Notes: a model not told the origin generated them from the letters alone. A stretch of DNA of 64,000 nucleotides from Erythrobacter insulae (GCF_007004095.1 NZ_VHJK01000001.1:934501-998500), one strand, 5' to 3'. Counted from the first letter of the stretch, positions 7,520 through 17,554 are shown. Program-made: numbers and translations.

Positions 7520-9693
7520 TCCGCGCCGGTCTCCTTAGCCATCCCCATTTGCCACAAGATAAAAGCGAATTCCTCCGCCGTCTCGTAAAGCGAATTCCAC
7601 CGCCCTGATTTGCCGCCGTGCCCTGCGCCCATATTGGTCTTCATCAACAACACATTGTCATCGGTCTTGTATTCGCGCAGCTTGGCGACCCATTTGGCAG
7701 GCTCCCAATAGGTAACGCGCGGATCGTTGAGACCGGCTGTGACCAGCATCGGCGGGTAATCCTGCGCGGTGACTTGGTCGTATGGCGAGTAGGACAGGAT
7801 GTAGGCGAAGGCCTGCTTGCTCTCGATGGGATTGCCCCATTCCTGCCATTCGCCCGGCGTCAGCGGCAGATCTTTGTTGAGCATCGTGCCCAGCACATCG
7901 ACGAACGGTACATGGCTGACAATGGCGCCATATTGCGATGGGTCCTGATTGATGATCGCCCCCATCAACTCGCCGCCAGCCGAGCCGCCGCTGGCAGTGA
8001 CTTTGCCTTCGGCGGTGTAGCCTTTTTCAATCAGCCCGCGCCCGACATCGACGAAATCGTTGAACGTGTTGGTCCGCTCATTCAGCTTGCCCTGAAGATA
8101 CCAGCGCCGCCCCAGATCATCGCCGCCGCGAATATGTGCGATGGCATAGGCAAACCCGCGATCCACCAGGCTCAAACGCGTGGTCGAAAAGCCCGGTGAC
8201 ACCGCGTAACCATACGCGCCATAGGCATAAAGATGCAGCGGCCCGCCCGCAGCGCGGTCTTTTCGCATCACAACACTAACGGGTACCATGGTCCCATCGC
8301 GCGCCTGAATCTCCAGACGCTCGGTGGTGTACAGCGAAGCATCGTAACCGCTTGGAATTTCCTGCTGCTTGAGCTGTTCGAGAGATCCCGTTGCCACGTC
8401 ATAATCAAACACCGTATCCGGCGTGATCATGCTCTCATAAGCAAGGCGAAGTTTGGTCTGGTCATATTCGGGATTGTTGGAAAGGCCCGCTGTGTAGCTG
8501 GCTTCGGGGAATTCGATGGCGCGAACCGAATCCGGCGCGTCATATTGGCGGATCTGGACCTGATCGAGACCGTTAAGCCGCCCTTCGGTGACCATGAAAT
8601 CTTTGAACAGATCAAATCCGGTCAGGTAAAAATCATCCGAACCGGCCAGCACGGTTTCCCATGCGTCCGGCGTATTCAGCGGCGCCTTGGCCAGCCGGAA
8701 ATTGATGTGATCATCATTGGTCCAGACGAACAGTTCGCCTTCCCGAATATCGGCGCTGTATTCTACGCCTTTCTCGCGGGGCTTGATCAATGTCAGTTCG
8801 CCCGTTGGATTATCAGCGGAGACAAAGCGCACTTCGCTTGTTTCATTGTCGCCTGTGGCGATGATCAGATAATCTTCCTGAGCAGAGAGGCCCGCGCCCA
8901 CGCCAAAGCTTTCGTCATCCTCTTTATACAGGATCACATCGTCTGATTGCGGGGTGCCAATAATATGAAGCTTCGCCTCAAGCGTACGCCAATTTTCATT
9001 GGCAGGTCCGTAAACCAGCCCGGTGTCATTCGCGACCCACGTCAGCCCGCCGCGCAGGTCGGTGATTTCATCATCCAGCAATTCACCGGTTTGCAAATCC
9101 TTGATCCGCGCTGTGTAGCGTTCCGATCCGTTGGTGTCGGTCGCATACGCCATGTACCGACCGCTTTTGCTGATCGACAGCGCCCCGAGGCGAAAATATT
9201 CGAGCCCTTCTGCAAGCTCGTTTTGATCAAGGATCAGCACCGGATCACCGCCGGCAACCGGCTTGCGCCAATGTTTGCGATATTGCGCACCCTCTTCAAA
9301 CTCGGACCAATACAGATAATCGCCCATGCGCTGCGGCACGGTGCTGTCATCCTCTTTGATCCGGGCGCGCATTTCCTTGAACAGGGCCTCGGTCAGCTCC
9401 GCCTGCGGGGCCATTTGCGCTTCGAACCATGCGTTTTCGGCTTTGATGTAATCCAGCACATCCTCATCATCGACCACCGGATAGGATTTGTCGTAAAGCC
9501 AATCGTACGGGTCGGAGATCGTAATCCCGTGATAGCTATAGCTGTGCTCACGCTTTTCGGCGGTGGGCGGAGACTTCGGTGTCTCTTGTGTCACTGGGGT
9601 TTTGTCCTCGTTCTGGGATGCATTGGCGGCGATCGCAGGGGCCAGCGCGATAAGCGCGCCGAGCGATGCGGATACGATCAGGGGTGTTTTCAT
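7516..9693 (-). CDS. ptrB: oligopeptidase B (S9 prolyl oligopeptidase family), exported
   Basis: Serine peptidase of 725 residues that cleaves short peptides, in this family after basic residues. It has an N-terminal beta-propeller followed by an alpha/beta-hydrolase domain. The nucleophile lies in GGSAGG (Ser571 by my count). The later Asp (LNDPRVTYWEP) and His (GAGHGG) complete the triad. ATG at 9693, ten codons inside the longest frame, is preceded by AAGGAGT and starts a signal peptide (LIVSASLGALIALAPAIAANA), so the enzyme is probably periplasmic. It is followed by the overlapping thioesterase gene. Confidence 0.95.
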   Translation of the reverse strand: MKTPLIVSASLGALIALAPAIAANASQNEDKTPVTQETPKSPPTAEKREHSYSYHGITISDPYDWLYDKSYPVVDDEDVLDYIKAENAWFEAQMAPQAELTEALFKEMRARIKEDDSTVPQRMGDYLYWSEFEEGAQYRKHWRKPVAGGDPVLILDQNELAEGLEYFRLGALSISKSGRYMAYATDTNGSERYTARIKDLQTGELLDDEITDLRGGLTWVANDTGLVYGPANENWRTLEAKLHIIGTPQSDDVILYKEDDESFGVGAGLSAQEDYLIIATGDNETSEVRFVSADNPTGELTLIKPREKGVEYSADIREGELFVWTNDDHINFRLAKAPLNTPDAWETVLAGSDDFYLTGFDLFKDFMVTEGRLNGLDQVQIRQYDAPDSVRAIEFPEASYTAGLSNNPEYDQTKLRLAYESMITPDTVFDYDVATGSLEQLKQQEIPSGYDASLYTTERLEIQARDGTMVPVSVVMRKDRAAGGPLHLYAYGAYGYAVSPGFSTTRLSLVDRGFAYAIAHIRGGDDLGRRWYLQGKLNERTNTFNDFVDVGRGLIEKGYTAEGKVTASGGSAGGELMGAIINQDPSQYGAIVSHVPFVDVLGTMLNKDLPLTPGEWQEWGNPIESKQAFAYILSYSPYDQVTAQDYPPMLVTAGLNDPRVTYWEPAKWVAKLREYKTDDNVLLMKTNMGAGHGGKSGRWNSLYETAEEFAFILWQMGMAKETGAE

Positions 9694-9827
9694 AAAGGTG
9701 GTTACTCCTTCAGGATTTGCCACTTCGCTGGAAAGCTGCGCGGTTCATCTCTATGTTGCGTGTCATATACAAACAAAAGCGCGCGGCAAGCACCGCGCCA
9801 ATGCACTGAATCAAGGATATCGCCGCC

Positions 9828-11645
9828 ATGCTTATGCAAACCCACGAAGCCCGTCTGAAAGCCCTGCGTGAAGAGCTGAAACGCCGCGATCTGAGCGGCT
9901 TCGTTATTCCCATTTCAGACGAGCATATGAGCGAATATGTCGGGGATTATGCGCAGCGGCTTAACTGGCTGACAGGGTTTGGAGGATCAGCGGGATTTGC
10001 TGCTGTCACGCTCGATCACGCAGCGATCTTTGTCGATGGGCGCTACACCGTTCAGGTGAAAGATCAGGTCGATGGCAACCTGTTTGAATATCGCAGCATC
10101 CCTGGTGACAGTTTGGGCGCATGGCTGACCGAAAAAGCGGGAGACGGCGCTGCGATTGCTTACGATCCATGGTTGCACACGTGGAGCTGGGTCGAAGCGC
10201 TGGAGGCCGAAGTCGAGCCCAAAGGCGTGCGCATGGTGCCTGCGGACAGCAATCCGATCGACGCTGTCTGGGCCGATCAACCCGCACCATCCGATGCCGT
10301 GGCCTTTTCCCATGAGGATGCACTTTCAGGGCGCTCCTCTTCGGAAAAGCGGGGCGAAATTGCCGATTGGCTGACTGCGAATGATCTTGATGCGGTGGTC
10401 ATTCCGGCACTCGATTCCATTGCGTGGCTGCTTAACATTCGCGGCAGCGATGTGGAGCATACGCCAGTCGCGCATTCCTATGTCATTGCGCACAAGGATG
10501 GGCGTGCGGACCTGTTCATGGCGCCGGAAAAAATTACACCCGAACTCACGCAACATCTCGGCAATGCAGTCACGATCCGGGACTGCAACCAATTCACAGC
10601 CGCGCTTGGCGAATTTGCCGGTAAGCGCGTAAGCGTTGATCCCGAATTCGGTGTTGTCGGCATCGCCCAAGGCTTGCGCGCAGGCGGGGCGAACTTTGTG
10701 TTCAAACAAGACCCGACGATCCTTGCAAAAGCGATCAAGAACCCTGTTGAACAGCAGGGCCACCGTGATGCGCAGGAGCGTGACGGCGCTGCGGTCAGCC
10801 GCTTTCTACGCTGGCTTGAAGTCAACGCGCCTTCGGGCGAAATTGACGAGCTGACGGCTGCGGCCAAGCTCGAAGGGTTCCGCCGCGAACATGGCGATCT
10901 GCGCGACACTTCGTTTGACACAATATCCGCTGCCTCGGGCCATGCTGCGCTGCCGCATTACAAGGTGGATGAAGAAACCAATATTCCCATCCCGCCCGGC
11001 TCGATCTATCTGGTGGATAGCGGCGGGCAATATCCGGCGGGCACAACCGACATCACCCGCACGGTGTGGATCAATTCCGCCGATGGCTCAGCCGAACCGA
11101 CCGCCGAGATGAAGGATCGCTTCACCCGCGTTCTGAAAGGTCACATCCAGATCGACCGCGCGCGCTTTCCGCAAGGAACCAATGGCGGACAGATTGATGC
11201 GTTTGCGCGCCAATATCTCTGGGAAGCGGGCGTTGATTATGCGCACGGCACCGGCCACGGGGTCGGCAGCTTTCTCGGCGTGCACGAAGGCCCTCAGCGG
11301 ATCGCAAAACCATCGGGCGGGCAAGCCGGAACAAGTCAGGAGCTGTTTGCCGGCATGATCCTGTCAAACGAGCCTGGCTATTACAAAGCGGGCGAGTTCG
11401 GCATTCGGATCGAGAATCTGGTGCTGACAGTGGAGCAAGAGATCGCCAACGCAGAAGGCGCGTATCTTGGCTTTGAAACACTCACTTTCGTGCCGCTTGA
11501 TCGCACGCTGATTGCAAAAGAACTGCTGACAGATAGCGAGATTGCGTGGGTGGATGATTATCATGCACGCGTACGCGATTTGATCGCGCCGCAGCTTTCC
11601 GGCGATGACCTGGCGTGGCTGGAACGGGAATGCGCACCGCTTTGA
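9828..11645 (+). CDS. Xaa-Pro aminopeptidase, aminopeptidase P family
   Basis: M24 metallopeptidase of 605 residues, the long three-domain form with two creatinase-like N-terminal domains and a C-terminal pita-bread catalytic domain. Metal-ligand regions are visible in order: VDSGGQYPAGTTDITRT, HGTGHGVG, NEPGYYKAGEFGIRIENL and the late Glu in LGFETLTFVPLD. There is no signal peptide, so it should be cytoplasmic. It starts 134 bases from the divergent ptrB, and both act on peptides, which suggests but does not prove a shared role in peptide recycling. Confidence 0.95.
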   Translation: MLMQTHEARLKALREELKRRDLSGFVIPISDEHMSEYVGDYAQRLNWLTGFGGSAGFAAVTLDHAAIFVDGRYTVQVKDQVDGNLFEYRSIPGDSLGAWLTEKAGDGAAIAYDPWLHTWSWVEALEAEVEPKGVRMVPADSNPIDAVWADQPAPSDAVAFSHEDALSGRSSSEKRGEIADWLTANDLDAVVIPALDSIAWLLNIRGSDVEHTPVAHSYVIAHKDGRADLFMAPEKITPELTQHLGNAVTIRDCNQFTAALGEFAGKRVSVDPEFGVVGIAQGLRAGGANFVFKQDPTILAKAIKNPVEQQGHRDAQERDGAAVSRFLRWLEVNAPSGEIDELTAAAKLEGFRREHGDLRDTSFDTISAASGHAALPHYKVDEETNIPIPPGSIYLVDSGGQYPAGTTDITRTVWINSADGSAEPTAEMKDRFTRVLKGHIQIDRARFPQGTNGGQIDAFARQYLWEAGVDYAHGTGHGVGSFLGVHEGPQRIAKPSGGQAGTSQELFAGMILSNEPGYYKAGEFGIRIENLVLTVEQEIANAEGAYLGFETLTFVPLDRTLIAKELLTDSEIAWVDDYHARVRDLIAPQLSGDDLAWLERECAPL

Positions 11646-11730
11646 GCGTTCTTGCGCACCGACCAATGTTCTAGTAATGTTCCTGTATAGCGAGTCGCAA
11701 TCGAGCGGCTTGCCACAGGAGAACGCAATC

Positions 11731-12114
11731 ATGATCGGCTATGTTACTCTGGGCACCAATGATCTGCCGCGCGCGGCAAAATTCTATGATGCGATCGCCA
11801 AACATTTTGGTGTCGGGCGGATGATGGACTTCGATACGTTCATTGCCTGGGGCGAAATGGGCGGCGCGCCCGGCATTGCCGCAACGCAGCCTTTTGACGG
11901 TGAGAAAGCGACTGCGGGAAATGGCACAATGGTCGCGCTTCAGGTGGACGGGCCGGAAAAAGTGAAAGCCGTCTACGATACAGCCATCGCAGGTGGAGGC
12001 AGCGACGAAGGCGCGCCGGGTCCACGCGGCGATGACGGGTTCTATGCCGGCTATTTCCGCGACCCTGATGGGAACAAGCTCAACGTGTTCTGCATGGTGC
12101 AACCCGGATCATGA
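11731..12114 (+). CDS. VOC (glyoxalase/dioxygenase fold) family protein
   Basis: Small vicinal-oxygen-chelate protein of 127 residues made of two beta-alpha-beta-beta-beta repeats. It begins MIGYVTLGTNDLPRAAKFYD and ends with YFRDPDGNKLNVFCMV, both characteristic of this fold. The ATG at 11731 is preceded by CAGGAGAAC. Its stop overlaps the start of the cupin gene by four bases (ATGA), so the two are translationally coupled. The substrate is unknown; no complete set of metal ligands of a defined enzyme can be assigned by eye. Confidence 0.88.
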   Translation: MIGYVTLGTNDLPRAAKFYDAIAKHFGVGRMMDFDTFIAWGEMGGAPGIAATQPFDGEKATAGNGTMVALQVDGPEKVKAVYDTAIAGGGSDEGAPGPRGDDGFYAGYFRDPDGNKLNVFCMVQPGS

Positions 12115-12506
12115 GCGCGCGCAGGCTGAGTGATGCCTTCATTCACCTTGGCCTTGGCGCAACCGCCGATCCGCAGCCTCCGTTTGACGGACCGGAATGG
12201 TACGAAGGGTATGGGATGCGCCATGGGAGTGACGGTCCGGAAGGCCGGCTCGTGTCGCAGCACACTTTCACCGAAGGATGGGATTCGTGGGAAATGCATC
12301 CCAAAGGCTGCGAAGTTGTCATTTACATCCATGGATCGATGATCCTCACGCAGGAATACCCTGACGGGAAGCGCGAAGATATCGCCCTTTGCGCAGGCGA
12401 GTATGCGATCAATCCGCCAGGTGTGTGGCATATCGCCGACGTGGAAGAGAGCGCGACTGCAATCTTCATAACAGCCGGCGAAGGCACCCAGCATCGCCCC
12501 AGATAA
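12111..12506 (+). CDS. cupin-domain protein
   Basis: Single cupin-like barrel of 131 residues. The two conserved regions are recognisable: HPKGCEVVIYIHGSM for the first, and CAGEYAINPPGVWHIADV for the second, the latter with the expected Pro-x-x-x-His spacing. It overlaps the VOC gene by four bases. Pairs of small metal-binding folds often act on the same small molecule, but no substrate can be assigned here. There is no signal peptide. Confidence 0.82.
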   Translation: MSARRLSDAFIHLGLGATADPQPPFDGPEWYEGYGMRHGSDGPEGRLVSQHTFTEGWDSWEMHPKGCEVVIYIHGSMILTQEYPDGKREDIALCAGEYAINPPGVWHIADVEESATAIFITAGEGTQHRPR

Positions 12507-12739
12507 ATCAAAGCGATCGGTTTCTTGCGGGCAAATGAATGAAATAGTGCGAAAAATTGCGCTTCCATGAATGACGCAGCCTGCCTGATACAAAGCGCGA
12601 CAATTTGCCGGTAATCGGGGATAATACTGCGACACACACCCTCTAGAACAAGCGTCATGAGTTGCGGCGGGTTTGCCTTCAGGTGTTTCCCCCTCAAGCC
12701 CCTGATGATGAGCGACTATCCCCTTTTGTCGCCATTGTG

Positions 12740-12768
12740 TTTTGGTCGCCTGTCGCAGCTCTCATAAT
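12740..12768 (+). promoter_or_regulatory. candidate promoter for the EF-hand gene
   Basis: CATAAT at 12763-12768 is a good -10 candidate, with TTTTGG at 12740-12745 as a weak -35 at 17-base spacing. The -10 lies inside a short inverted repeat, CTCAT-A-ATGAG. The rest of the 287-base gap between the cupin and EF-hand genes shows nothing else I can name. Confidence 0.35.
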
Positions 12769-12793
12769 GAGATCATGATACTGGAGAACCACA

Positions 12794-13507
12794 ATGCGTA
12801 ATATCACCCTTGGCCTCGCAGCCGTAGTTTTGGCAGCCGGCGGAACCGGCATCGCTTTCGCAAATCAAAGCGATGCAAAGCGCGGACCCATGGCCGCTGA
12901 TGCAAACGGCGATGGTATCATCTCGCTCGCAGAGACCAAAGCACACTCCGCAACGCGCTTCGCCCGGATGGATATCAACAATGACGGCGTAATCAACGCA
13001 GCAGACCGCGCCGCACGCCGCGCGGCACGTTTTGCTGAGGCCGACACCAACAATGATGGTGAATTGAGCTCCGAAGAAATGACCGCAGCCCGTGAAGCGC
13101 GCACAGCATCACGCGAAGCGCGCCGTGCCGAGCGCAAGGCAGCCCGCATGGAACGCCTGGACACTGATGGCAGCGGCGCGCTGTCCCAGGCCGAAATGGA
13201 AGCTGGCAAAGAAAAGCGCAGCGAAGCGCGCGGTGAACGCCGCGGTAAACGTGGTGAAATGCGGCGCGGCGGACGCGGCGGCGGCAAAGGCGTCATGCGT
13301 ATGATGCGCAGCGCCGACACCAATGGCGATGAAAGCGTGAGCCGTGCAGAATTCGACGCGGCGGTCGAAGCCCGCTTTGCACGAGTCGATACAGACAGCT
13401 CGGGCACGATCACAGCCGAAGAACGCGAAGCAGCCAAGGCCGCTATGAAAGAGCGCCGCGGAAAGCGCGGCCAAAAGGGCGAACGCCGCGGTGCGCGCGG
13501 CCAGTAA
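12794..13507 (+). CDS. exported EF-hand calcium-binding protein, six loops
   Basis: Signal peptide (MRNITLGLAAVVLAAGGTGIAFA) followed by six EF-hand loops: DANGDGIISLAE, DINNDGVINAAD, DTNNDGELSSEE, DTDGSGALSQAE, DTNGDESVSRAE and DTDSSGTITAEE. The spacers between loops are rich in Arg, Ala and Lys, with a notably basic stretch between loops four and five and another at the C-terminus. The start is preceded by CTGGAGAACC. It should bind calcium in the periplasm or at the surface. It sits just upstream of a two-component system from which it is separated by a strong hairpin, so co-transcription is doubtful. Confidence 0.9.
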   Translation: MRNITLGLAAVVLAAGGTGIAFANQSDAKRGPMAADANGDGIISLAETKAHSATRFARMDINNDGVINAADRAARRAARFAEADTNNDGELSSEEMTAAREARTASREARRAERKAARMERLDTDGSGALSQAEMEAGKEKRSEARGERRGKRGEMRRGGRGGGKGVMRMMRSADTNGDESVSRAEFDAAVEARFARVDTDSSGTITAEEREAAKAAMKERRGKRGQKGERRGARGQ

Positions 13508-13560
13508 AACGCCAATCCCGCACGGATCCGGCCCCTTCGGTTTGCCAGATCATTCCTCCG

Positions 13561-13603
13561 CCAGCCCGGCTCGAAACCTCTTAAAGGTTGCGCGCCGGGC
13601 TGG
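13561..13603. terminator. strong hairpin after the EF-hand gene
   Basis: CCAGCCCGGC at 13561-13570 pairs perfectly with GCCGGGCTGG at 13594-13603, and AACCT/AGGTT extend the pairing inside the loop. The following bases (TCTTCATT) are only partly T-rich, so intrinsic termination is likely but not certain. Confidence 0.5.
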
Positions 13604-13637
13604 TCTTCATTCATGACAAAGCCGGGATGATACAGTG

Positions 13638-14381
13638 ATGAGCCAAGATGATTCCATTTCGATCCTGTTGGTCGATGATGAAGCGACTCTGCGCGAACCG
13701 TTGGCCGAATATCTGACCGGACAGGGCTTTGCCGTGACCGAAGCAGCCAGCGCCGCCGCCGCGCGCAGCGAGCTGATCAATTTTCAACCCGACATCGTGC
13801 TGCTTGATATCATGATGCCGGGCGAAGACGGATTGTCGCTTTGCCGCCATCTGGTTGAGACACACAATCTACCAGTGATTTTCCTGACCGCGCGCAGCGA
13901 GCCTACTGACCGGATTATCGGTCTGGAACTGGGCGCGGATGATTACATCGTCAAGCCGTTCGAGCCGCGCGAACTGGTGGCCCGTATCCGTACAGTTCTG
14001 CGCCGGGTTGGCCGCTCGGGCGGGGCTGCGAACGAAACCGAGGACTGGTTCTACACATTCGAAGGCTGGCAGCTTGATCCGCTAAAGCGCAAATTGACCG
14101 ATCCAGAAGGCGTCACCATTCCCATTTCCACTGCCGAATTCCGGCTTCTGCGCGCGTTGCTTGATAATTCGCGCCGTGTGCTGGACCGCGATCAATTGCT
14201 GGAAATGGTCCAAGGACGCACAGCACATCTTTTCGACCGCGCGGTCGACAATCAAATCAGCCGCCTTCGCCGCAAGATCGAAAGCGACACCCGCAAGCCG
14301 CAATTCATTCTGACTGTTCGCGGCGGCGGCTATCGCTTTGCTGCCAAGGTTCAGCGGATCGAGCCGCCGCGCCCATCATGA
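13638..14381 (+). CDS. OmpR-family response regulator
   Basis: Two-domain regulator of 247 residues. The receiver domain has the acidic pair VDDE, the phospho-acceptor Asp57 in LLDIMMPGEDG, Thr in FLTAR and Lys in YIVKPF. The second half is a winged helix typical of OmpR/PhoB, with STAEFRLLRALL and the recognition region VDNQISRLRRKIE. I prefer ATG at 13638 to the GTG one codon earlier. Its stop overlaps the histidine kinase start (ATGATG), so the pair forms one operon. The signal and target genes are unknown; the EF-hand gene immediately upstream is one candidate. Confidence 0.95.
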   Translation: MSQDDSISILLVDDEATLREPLAEYLTGQGFAVTEAASAAAARSELINFQPDIVLLDIMMPGEDGLSLCRHLVETHNLPVIFLTARSEPTDRIIGLELGADDYIVKPFEPRELVARIRTVLRRVGRSGGAANETEDWFYTFEGWQLDPLKRKLTDPEGVTIPISTAEFRLLRALLDNSRRVLDRDQLLEMVQGRTAHLFDRAVDNQISRLRRKIESDTRKPQFILTVRGGGYRFAAKVQRIEPPRPS

Positions 14382-15829
14382 TGCGGTTTGTCCCTTCCAG
14401 CCTGTTTGGTCAGGTCATGTTGGTGCTGGCCTTCGGCCTGCTTGTCGCACAATCCATTTCGGCCGTGCTGCTGTACCGTGCAGCCGAAGATCGGCGCGAA
14501 ACCGCATCGGTCAGCGCGCTTGCATTTCGCCTGATTGATGATCGAGCGCGCGGGGATCGGCCAAGAGCAGAGCGTCGCAACCGGTTGCGCGCCCTGCGCC
14601 GCGCGGCTGCAGGCGAAAATGCAAGTGCGGATCGCCCCCGTAGAGCAGGCACAGGACCGGCGTTTTCGCGTCCTCTGCGGCTGGGTATCGAACGCAGCGA
14701 AACAAGCGCAATCTCAGATACCGAAAACCGTTTGTCCGGTTATGAAATCACTTTGCGCGATGTGCTGGAGGCGCAAGATCTCGTTGTCGGCGATATTATG
14801 ATCACGCGCCGGCTCGCCGGTGAAGACGCTTTTGTTCAGGATGCAATGGAGCGCAGACCCCGCATGCGCGGGCCCGATTGGGAAGCGCGCTCTGTTCTGA
14901 TCGCGTCGGTCGAGCGCGCCGATCGGGCTGGCTGGTTGACTGTCAGGGTTCCAGAGCCGCCCCGCGTATCGGGCGGTATCGGTGCAATCGCGCTACAGAC
15001 TGCGGTGATATTTGCGGTGCTGGTGCTGCTGTTGTTTTTCGTCTTGAGACGCATCACCAAACCCCTGGCGCTTTTGACAGAGCGCCTAACGGATTTCTCC
15101 CGCCGGCCTGACAAAACCGTCTTGCTCACGGAAAGCGGCCCGTCCGATACCCGGCAGCTCATCGCAGCGCATAATGCGATGGAAACCCGCATCACATCGA
15201 TGCTCAATGAAAAAGACGTCATGCTTGGCGCGATCGGGCATGATCTCAAAACACCGCTCGCCGCCCTGCGGGTGCGCATCGAAAGCGTGCCGGATGAAAA
15301 TCAGCGCGCGCGCATGGCCGATTCGATTGAGGATATCACCGCGACACTCGATGATATCCTGACACTGGCACGGGTGGGCAAATCGCATACTGGCGCAGAA
15401 GCCGCCGATCTTGGAGCTCTTGCGAGCGGTGTGGTCGAAGAATTTGAAGATCTGGGCGAGCCGGTCACAATGGACGATCCGCCGCGCGTGGTTGCCAATG
15501 TGCAGGTCACCTGGTTGAAACGGGCGCTGCGCAATCTGGTCAGCAATGCGGTGCGTTATGGCGGCGCGGCCCGCGTGACGATTGCAGAGGTGGACGGGCA
15601 GGCCACGCTTGCGGTCGAGGATAACGGCCCGGGCATTCCCGAAGACCAGCTGTCAGACATGCTGGAACCGTTCACCCGAGGCGAGGCCTCGCGCAACCGC
15701 ACCACAGGGGGCGCGGGCCTTGGCCTAACGCTCGCACGGGCCATTGCAGAGCAACATGGCGGCACGCTGACGCTGTCCAATCGCGGTCGCGGCGGTTTGC
15801 GCGCCGAGATCGCTCTTCCGCTTCGATAA
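14378..15829 (+). CDS. membrane sensor histidine kinase
   Basis: Partner kinase of the preceding regulator, 483 residues. It has a first membrane segment at about 9-33, a periplasmic region, a second membrane segment at about 206-228, a HAMP linker, HisKA with the phospho-acceptor His288 in GHDLKTPLAAL, and a HATPase with N box (LVSNAVRYG) and G boxes (EDNGPGIP, GGAGLGL). Residues about 70-115 (14590-14715) look unlike protein in this frame. The +1 frame over the same bases has higher third-position GC and reads as a plausible helix. Two compensating indels, natural or from assembly, are possible there. The kinase call is unaffected. Confidence 0.93.
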   Translation: MMRFVPSSLFGQVMLVLAFGLLVAQSISAVLLYRAAEDRRETASVSALAFRLIDDRARGDRPRAERRNRLRALRRAAAGENASADRPRRAGTGPAFSRPLRLGIERSETSAISDTENRLSGYEITLRDVLEAQDLVVGDIMITRRLAGEDAFVQDAMERRPRMRGPDWEARSVLIASVERADRAGWLTVRVPEPPRVSGGIGAIALQTAVIFAVLVLLLFFVLRRITKPLALLTERLTDFSRRPDKTVLLTESGPSDTRQLIAAHNAMETRITSMLNEKDVMLGAIGHDLKTPLAALRVRIESVPDENQRARMADSIEDITATLDDILTLARVGKSHTGAEAADLGALASGVVEEFEDLGEPVTMDDPPRVVANVQVTWLKRALRNLVSNAVRYGGAARVTIAEVDGQATLAVEDNGPGIPEDQLSDMLEPFTRGEASRNRTTGGAGLGLTLARAIAEQHGGTLTLSNRGRGGLRAEIALPLR

Positions 15830-15871
15830 TCGGGAACAGGTGCCCGGATGTCTGGCCATCAGGCCGGATGC

Positions 15872-17446
15872 CTACCGCATCAATCCGCCAATCAGATTAC
15901 GCACAAACCGGCCTGCGATGGGTCCGGCCAGATCTGTCGCGATTGATCCGGCGGCCGAAGTGATGCCCGAAGCCATCGGATTGGAGCGGCTTTTCTTGCC
16001 CAGCACCGCAGCGGCCGCTGCCCCTGCCATGCCGCCTGCAGCGACCTTGGTCCCGCGCGAAATGGCTTTCTCCCACATCGACTTGGTTTTGCGAGGCCGC
16101 TTGCGCACCTCCTCTTCGCCTTGCTCGGCGACTTCCTCGGCAGTTTCGACCGCATCCTGAGCTTTCTGAGCCAGGATCTCTTCGGCGCTTTCGCGGTCGA
16201 CGACTTCGTCATACTTGCCATCAAATGGGCTAATCGACTGGATGATTGCACGCTCTTTTTTGTTGAGCGGGCCAAGGCGCGAACGCGGCGGTTTGATCAA
16301 GGTGCGTTGCACGATTGTCGGCGCGCCATCTTCGTCCAGCGTTGAAACCAGCGCCTCACCCACTTTCAATTCGGTTATGACTTCTTCGGTATCAAGGTCA
16401 TCATTGATGCGGAACGTTTCGGCGGCGGCTTTGATCGCGCGCTGATCGCGCTTGGTAAAGGCGCGCAGTGCGTGTTGGACGCGGTTGCCCAGCTGGCCTG
16501 CGACCTCTTCGGGGATGTCGATCGGATTTTGTGTGACAAAAAATACACCCACGCCCTTGGACCGGATCAGGCGGACGACCTGCTCAATCTTTTCCTGCAG
16601 CGCTTTGGGCGCATCATCGAATAGCAAGTGCGCTTCATCAAAGAAAAAGACGAGCTTGGGTTTGTCAGGGTCACCGACCTCGGGCAGTGTTTCAAACAGT
16701 TCGGCGAGCAACCACAGCAGAAACGTCGCATACAGTTTGGGGCTGCGCATCAACGTGTCTGCGGCGAGCACGTTCACATGGCCGCGTCCGTTTTCGTCAA
16801 CCTTCAGGAAATCGTCGATCTCAAGCGCCGGCTCACCAAAGAAATGGTCCGCGCCTTGCGCTTCAAAACTCAGCAATTGCCGCTGGATCGCCCCTACAGA
16901 TTGCTTTGATACATTGCCGTATACGCCAGACAATTCGCTCGCATTTTCATGCGCAAATTGAAGCAGGGATTGCAGATCGCCGAAATCGAGCAGCAGCAGG
17001 CCGTTTTCATCAGCGTGTTTGAATACGATCTGCAGCACGCCTTCTTGCGTGTCGTTGAGATCAAGCAGCCGCGCGAGCAAAAGTGGACCCATTTCGGTGA
17101 TTGTGGTGCGGATCGGGTGACCTTGCTCGCCGAACAAATCCCAGAACACCACCGGATTATCGGAATAGGCATAATCGTCCATGCCCAATTCCTTGGCCCG
17201 CCCTTCCAATTTATCGGCATGTTTGAAAGTCGGCGAACCCGGCATCGCGATGCCCGAAAGATCGCCTTTCACATCGGCCACAAATACGGGGACACCATTG
17301 GCAGAAAAGCTTTCCGCAATCCCCTGGAGCGTCACCGTTTTACCGGTGCCGGTCGCGCCTGCGATCAATCCGTGGCGGTTCGCCCGGCTCAGCGCGAGAT
17401 TCTGATTTTCGCCATTGCCGCCGAGGCCGAGAAAGATATCGCTCAT
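15872..17446 (-). CDS. HerA-like ATPase (DUF853/YjgR family)
   Basis: P-loop ATPase of 524 residues in the HerA/FtsK superfamily. The Walker A motif is GATGTGKT at 30-37 and Walker B is [12 protein letters not shown] late FVTQNP motif resembles the sensor region of the clade. The C-terminal ~90 residues are basic and then Gly/Ala-rich with [16 protein letters not shown], which could touch membrane. The bacterial family's role is not established; HerA proper drives DNA end processing. It is divergent from the pabB-pabC gene. Confidence 0.9.
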   Translation of the reverse strand: MSDIFLGLGGNGENQNLALSRANRHGLIAGATGTGKTVTLQGIAESFSANGVPVFVADVKGDLSGIAMPGSPTFKHADKLEGRAKELGMDDYAYSDNPVVFWDLFGEQGHPIRTTITEMGPLLLARLLDLNDTQEGVLQIVFKHADENGLLLLDFGDLQSLLQFAHENASELSGVYGNVSKQSVGAIQRQLLSFEAQGADHFFGEPALEIDDFLKVDENGRGHVNVLAADTLMRSPKLYATFLLWLLAELFETLPEVGDPDKPKLVFFFDEAHLLFDDAPKALQEKIEQVVRLIRSKGVGVFFVTQNPIDIPEEVAGQLGNRVQHALRAFTKRDQRAIKAAAETFRINDDLDTEEVITELKVGEALVSTLDEDGAPTIVQRTLIKPPRSRLGPLNKKERAIIQSISPFDGKYDEVVDRESAEEILAQKAQDAVETAEEVAEQGEEEVRKRPRKTKSMWEKAISRGTKVAAGGMAGAAAAAVLGKKSRSNPMASGITSAAGSIATDLAGPIAGRFVRNLIGGLMR

Positions 17447-17554
17447 GTGTCTGATGGTTCCTCACACAAAAATTTGTCCGATAAAGGCTCTGCATAGCCA
17501 AAGCGGAGCGGTCAAGCACTCGACTTGAGAGCGCAATTGGCTAAGGCAGGATGG

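Noticed and set aside
8947..9858. Plus-strand frame of 303 codons opposite the oligopeptidase B gene
   Set aside because: Antisense shadow; it runs out of the gene into the ptrB/aminopeptidase gap with no domain.
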